Part shown: in pieces, positions 21,931-25,504 of the stretch
Numbering within the stretch: the stretch's first letter is position 1
Layout: the number at the start of each line of letters is the position of its first letter
From: Candidatus Hodarchaeaceae archaeon
GTDB lineage: Archaea; Hadarchaeota; Hadarchaeia; Hadarchaeales; Hadarchaeaceae
Direction of reading: 5' to 3'
DNA length: 25,504 nucleotides
Assembly (NCBI GenBank): GCA_030018135.1
Contig: JASEGJ010000014.1
Coordinates: forward strand, 1 to 25,504
The notes under the pieces: generated by a model
Seen by the model: only the letters and a program-made list of their open reading frames with translations
Databases searched by the model: none
What the model was told of the DNA's origin: nothing
Made by a program: the position numbers and the translations under genes

Positions 21931-22824
21931 TCAGCGCGTTATGGCCTCACAACCATTTTCCGTCACTATTACAGTGTGTTCGGCTTGCGCCACCCTACCG
22001 TCAGCGCGCTCCTTGAGCACATGGTAAGGATGGAGCGCGCCCACACCGACTAGCTCACGGAGCGTTAGCTCAAGCCTAAGCCTCGATATCCCCTTCGCAA
22101 GCCATCGCTCGGCGAAAGGCAAACTGCCATATGCACGTTTGATGTCAAAAAGCATCTTACGCGCCATCCGCATCCGCACTGGTCGATCACCCAGATATCT
22201 AAAAATAAAAACTTGTGGCCCGTCCTCAACGTGGCCGGCACCATCCGTTATAAAGGGCTCAAGTGCGAGGATGTCGCCGACTTTTAACTCTCCATCTGCT
22301 CCTTCCCGCACGTTTGGCACCGTCAAGCCTGCATGTAAAGTCCAGCGCGCGAGCGCGTGTCCCGTAAGATTTCGAATGGGTTTAAAGCCAGCCGCCGTCG
22401 CCGTGTCCTCGACGACCCCACCGATTTCACCCACTTTGGTGCCTGGCTTGACTGCTTTGATTGCCTCCTCGAGCGCGCTTTCGACCACTTGCACCATTTC
22501 GGCCTTGCTGTCGGTCGCTACGGTCATCGCCGTGTCCGCGATGTAGCCATCTATGTGGGCGCCGATGTCGATCTTTACCAAATCGCCCTCCTTTACTCGT
22601 GTCTCGTCCGTCGCGGGCGGGCTATAGTGGGCTGCTATTTCGTTAACCGAAACGTTGCAGGGAAAGGCTGGCTTTGCACCCTTTTGCCTTATCAAGTCCT
22701 CAGCGGTCTCGGCGATCGTGAGGAGCATCTCGCCCGGTTTTATGAGCGGGCGCACCTCCTCGCGCACCTCTGCAACCAGTTTGCCCGCACGGCGGTAAAT
22801 CTCGAGCTCGGCATCCGTCAACAT
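21931..22824 (-). CDS. map: methionine aminopeptidase, type II
   Basis: This enzyme removes the initiator methionine from new proteins. The 297-aa protein keeps the five metal ligands: Asp86 (VKIDIGAH), Asp97 (YIADTAMTV), His156 (NLTGHALARW), Glu189 (LALEPF) and a glutamate in the C-terminal HTVIVTENG. His66 (AAHYSP) is the conserved substrate contact. The type II helical insert lies between His156 and the last glutamate (about 210-270), and the length matches archaeal MetAP2-like enzymes with no N-terminal extension. GAGGTTGGGG precedes the ATG at 22824. It follows polB after 55 bases that contain a hairpin and a TATA-like CTTAAATTG (22864-22872), so it is probably transcribed both with polB and on its own. 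Confidence 0.95.
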   Translation of the reverse strand: MLTDAELEIYRRAGKLVAEVREEVRPLIKPGEMLLTIAETAEDLIRQKGAKPAFPCNVSVNEIAAHYSPPATDETRVKEGDLVKIDIGAHIDGYIADTAMTVATDSKAEMVQVVESALEEAIKAVKPGTKVGEIGGVVEDTATAAGFKPIRNLTGHALARWTLHAGLTVPNVREGADGELKVGDILALEPFITDGAGHVEDGPQVFIFRYLGDRPVRMRMARKMLFDIKRAYGSLPFAERWLAKGISRLRLELTLRELVGVGALHPYHVLKERADGRVAQAEHTVIVTENGCEAITR

Positions 22825-22836
22825 TTCCCCAACCTC

Positions 22837-22854
22837 TAAACGAATGGTCGTTTA
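22837..22854. repeat. inverted repeat between polB and map
   Basis: TAAACGA and TCGTTTA form a perfect seven-base inverted repeat with the loop ATGG. It lies 13 bases upstream of the map ATG, around the predicted transcription start from the TATA-like sequence at 22864-22872. It could be an operator or a hairpin in the polB-map message. Confidence 0.45.
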
Positions 22855-22879
22855 ACGGGATTTCAATTTAAGCTTGATG

Positions 22880-25333
22880 CTATAAGGATGCACTTTTATT
22901 GCCTACGAATTCGGCCAGACTCACCTGTTTTGCCCACTCGTAGCGGAGGTCTTCCTCCTTGTAGCCCAAGACCTCCATGATGCGCATCACCGCTGGCAGC
23001 ACCTGATGCTTAACGTAGTAATCCGCGTCGTATTCCATGCCCTTAAAATCCTCGATTGGCACGGCTCGGTCGCTTATGCTCCCGCTGCCCTTGGCCTCTA
23101 TGTAAGCGATGATCATGCCCGGCTCGATCTCCAGCCCCTTTTCCCTTAGCCTCCTCGCGGCCATGACATGCGGGCCAATGGACCTGTAGCTCTCGAGCGG
23201 CATCGTGAGTTGGGTGTAGATGATGAGGTCCTCCAGGCTAACGCGCCCCTCGTAAATATCCTTCGTTACCCCTCGCACGATCTCTGCGGCTTTCTCCGGG
23301 GAGCCATCGCGCAGTACTGCCTCAAGCACGGCCTCCTGCGTCTTCTTTGCGATCGCTGCCCAGTCGCGCCTCACGAATTCCAATCCCTTGACGACGATTC
23401 TGCCCTCCTCATCGATCATCGCATAGCGCTTCTTGGTCACGAACACTCCCCTCTCGTAAAAGCCCTCGAGTTCAAGTTCCATTATCCCAGGCATGCTCTC
23501 ATTCACCTGCCTCAGAAATTGCATGACATCATCTCGACTTTTGCCATTGAGCTTACAGAGCAGGCTATCGGTGTCGCCGTATATCACCTCGAAGCCGGAA
23601 TCCCCCGCCATCTTAATCGTGTTGCGGATGTAGTGGCGACCGAAGCTGGTGACGCTCTCTGCCAGTTGCTTGAAGTACCAACGCGCTCGAGGGTAGCCCA
23701 ACATGCCGTAAAAGGAATTTGCTATTATCTTGAGCGCCCACTGCTGGGCATTCAGCGATTCGTACTCCCTGCTCCCCTTCCTGTGTTTCTTCATCTCTCG
23801 CTTCAGCCTCGTTCGCTCGTGGATGAGCTTCTCGAGCGTTGTGGGTATGAAACCGCGTTGCTTTGCGCAAAAGCGGTGGCCGAGTTCCGGCACGACGGTT
23901 GCTTCACTTGGTTTGCAACACTTGCAGTTAAACGTCGCCGGGTCGATGTTGTGAGAAACTATGATGGATGGGTAAAGCGAGCGAAAGTCAAATACAACTA
24001 AATCCTCGTGTAAGCCCTTGACAGGTTCCATGACGTATGCGCCGACATACGTTTCCTCTAGCCGCTCGCGGTACTCCTCGCCAACGGGCCTTGCTGGCAC
24101 AAGCTCGCCCCTTTTATGCGCCTCGGCGATGAGCAACCATTCGACGAGCTGGCCGGGGGTCATGCGGCTGACGTCGAACGGCGTTTGTCGCACAGTCCTC
24201 GTCAGTTCGAAGAACAGTGGCAGAAGCTCAAGCCCTATCTCGAGCGTCGCCTGCGCATCGGACATAGAGTACTCCAACAACTTTCTCGCCCTTTCGTCGC
24301 CGCGGTCCCAAGCCTCGCTGATTTCCGTGAACTCTATCTCGGGCTTTTCCTTGCCCAGCAAGTGCCTGTAAACATTCTCGAGGGTGTAGTGGATGAGCCT
24401 GATCGCCCCGATCGTCGCTAAAAAGTTGACCATCGCGTAAACATCGATGTGGACGCGTCCGCGTATGCGCGCGGCGGTGGCAAAGCGCCTCTTTCGCGCT
24501 ATGACCTCCGAGGCATCGCGTCCCAGCCTCAGCTTGACCTTAAGCTGCTTGGCGCGTTCGCGAAGATACGGGAAGTCGAAGAGGTCAGTATTGTAACCGA
24601 GCAAGATATCGATGTCCCGCTCCCTGACGAGTTCTATGAAACGCTCGAGCATTTCCCGCTCGTTTGCGACCGTCTCGACATAACCGAGCCCGGCCTTGAA
24701 ATCCCTCCAAGTGATCACTTTCTTGAAGCCTCGGTTGTCCGCCAAGCTTATCATGATAATTGGGTCCCTATCGGGTCGCGGCGAGCCGGCGGGATTGTAA
24801 ACCTCGATATCGAAGCTCATCATGTTCAACCTTGGTTCTGGCACCTTTGCTGATACCGGCGGCTTATCGAGGATTACGACCTTCATGCTCCCTCTGTCGA
24901 CGACCCTGCCGCTTATCCTGATGCCGCTCACTGGCGTGAGGTCGCGATCTATCAGGTAACGCCTCGCTGGCGGGATATCAAACTCATAGATCTCCTTGAC
25001 GCCCGGCAATTCGCGCATCTCATGCCTGAGCCTGGGCATTTCCCTCGGGTGGTGAAAGGTGACCTTGATAGCCTTGACCTTGTGTCCGAGATAGGTGCGC
25101 TCGACAAGCTCGACCGATTTTGGTTTGAGGGTACGCTCCCCTTCCTGAACTTGAAGTCCACTTATGAATTTGGCCGCGCGCGTCGGCTCATCGGCGGTGA
25201 CATAGATATAAGGTTCGAAGCTCGGATCTATGGCGATTATCGTGTCTCCCTCGCGCCTCAGAAAAAGCCGGATGAAGGGGTGCTCTTCCTCCTCCGTATA
25301 ATCGTTATCCAGCAGCAGGCCTTCCATGCGCAT
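22880..25333 (-). CDS. polB: family B DNA polymerase
   Basis: This is a replicative-type polymerase with proofreading exonuclease, 817 aa. Exonuclease motifs: Exo I MMSFDIEVYN (Asp175, Glu177), Exo II LLGYNTDLFDFPYL (Asp253), Exo III YSMSDAQ (Asp359). Polymerase motifs: A VVFDFRSLYPSIIVS (Asp449), B KIIANSFYGMLGYPRA (535-550) and C YGDTDS (585-590). Four cysteines (FNCKCC and later HRFC) lie in the palm insertion, where other archaeal PolB enzymes have a disulphide. None of the usual polB intein sites (motifs A, B, C) is occupied. ATG 25333 is followed by a second ATG at 25327. A TATA-like CCTTTATTTG (25356-25365, minus) would give an almost leaderless transcript. Downstream on the same strand are map and maf. 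Confidence 0.97.
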   Translation of the reverse strand: MRMEGLLLDNDYTEEEEHPFIRLFLRREGDTIIAIDPSFEPYIYVTADEPTRAAKFISGLQVQEGERTLKPKSVELVERTYLGHKVKAIKVTFHHPREMPRLRHEMRELPGVKEIYEFDIPPARRYLIDRDLTPVSGIRISGRVVDRGSMKVVILDKPPVSAKVPEPRLNMMSFDIEVYNPAGSPRPDRDPIIMISLADNRGFKKVITWRDFKAGLGYVETVANEREMLERFIELVRERDIDILLGYNTDLFDFPYLRERAKQLKVKLRLGRDASEVIARKRRFATAARIRGRVHIDVYAMVNFLATIGAIRLIHYTLENVYRHLLGKEKPEIEFTEISEAWDRGDERARKLLEYSMSDAQATLEIGLELLPLFFELTRTVRQTPFDVSRMTPGQLVEWLLIAEAHKRGELVPARPVGEEYRERLEETYVGAYVMEPVKGLHEDLVVFDFRSLYPSIIVSHNIDPATFNCKCCKPSEATVVPELGHRFCAKQRGFIPTTLEKLIHERTRLKREMKKHRKGSREYESLNAQQWALKIIANSFYGMLGYPRARWYFKQLAESVTSFGRHYIRNTIKMAGDSGFEVIYGDTDSLLCKLNGKSRDDVMQFLRQVNESMPGIMELELEGFYERGVFVTKKRYAMIDEEGRIVVKGLEFVRRDWAAIAKKTQEAVLEAVLRDGSPEKAAEIVRGVTKDIYEGRVSLEDLIIYTQLTMPLESYRSIGPHVMAARRLREKGLEIEPGMIIAYIEAKGSGSISDRAVPIEDFKGMEYDADYYVKHQVLPAVMRIMEVLGYKEEDLRYEWAKQVSLAEFVGNKSASL

Positions 25334-25504
25334 CGAATAGACATCGTCGACTTTTCAAATAAAGGTTCTGAGGTTTATGCCGCCCGATCCTTCCACATCA
25401 ACTGAAGGCAGTACTTGGGGTGCGGCTTAAACTTTTTCTGCGGGATTTCGGGTGCCGTTCAAATAAGGCTTTAATTTTTGAACCATAATCCATCGTCAAT
25501 GGAG
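25334..25504. promoter_or_regulatory. polB upstream region
   Basis: There is no gene here that I can support. It holds the polB TATA-like element (25356-25365, minus strand) and, further out, an inverted repeat GTTCAAA (25457-25463) / TTTGAAC (25477-25483) flanking the AT-rich GGCTTTAATT. That pair may belong to the promoter of a gene beyond the window edge. Confidence 0.35.

Noticed and set aside
23168-24001. Long open frame (277 codons) on the plus strand opposite polB
   Set aside because: It lies wholly antisense to conserved polymerase motifs A, B and C and has no recognisable domain; it is a by-product of GC-rich codon usage.
22880-25333. Intein in polB
   Set aside because: Motifs A, B and C are continuous and the protein has normal length, so the usual polB intein sites are empty.
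1-25504. CRISPR array, tRNA or rRNA genes
   Set aside because: No spaced direct repeats and no cloverleaf with T-arm and anticodon arm were seen in the gaps, which are mostly under 200 bases. A covariance search was not possible, so a small C/D-box sRNA could be missed.

Overview
The window is one stretch of an archaeal chromosome. The evidence is the information-processing set it encodes: a family B DNA polymerase, a Hel308-type helicase, Nop5 with fibrillarin, a type II methionine aminopeptidase, archaeal Elp3 and a GPN-loop GTPase. Lrp/AsnC regulators, TATA boxes 25-30 bases ahead of probable starts, and several leaders of only a few bases also fit. Base composition is moderate to high in GC, except for a few AT-rich patches. 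A lineage near the base of the Euryarchaeota (Hadesarchaea-like) is a guess from gene content; no rRNA gene is present to settle it. There is no CRISPR array, tRNA, rRNA, transposase or phage gene. The only mobile element is an intein.

Layout from left to right: a GTP-dependent PEP carboxykinase (minus) diverges from an Lrp/AsnC regulator (plus). A minus-strand pair follows, Elp3 and a GPN-loop GTPase, coupled by a TGATG junction. Divergent from it is hel308, interrupted by a 525-residue LAGLIDADG intein. Then come purB (plus), a dolichol kinase/CDP-archaeol-type membrane protein (minus) and an SppA-like signal peptide peptidase (minus).

The centre (about 11.9-16.3 kb) is a nitrogen-assimilation island. 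It holds glutamine synthetase glnA, two small stand-alone Lrp ligand-binding (RAM) proteins behind it, the decayed C-terminal part of a second, different glutamine synthetase, a divergent Lrp/AsnC regulator, and glutamate dehydrogenase. The rotted second synthetase and the paired DNA-binding-free RAM proteins are the most unusual content of the window.

The right part carries the PLP synthase pair pdxS-pdxT (minus), a cysteine-rich radical SAM protein (plus), the C/D-box sRNP pair nop5-fibrillarin (plus, ATGA overlap), and a minus-strand series polB, map, maf. Most genes are housekeeping and close-packed, with several convergent gene ends overlapping by a few bases. The one gap above 300 bases (11899-12406) is filled mainly by the glutamine synthetase pseudogene.
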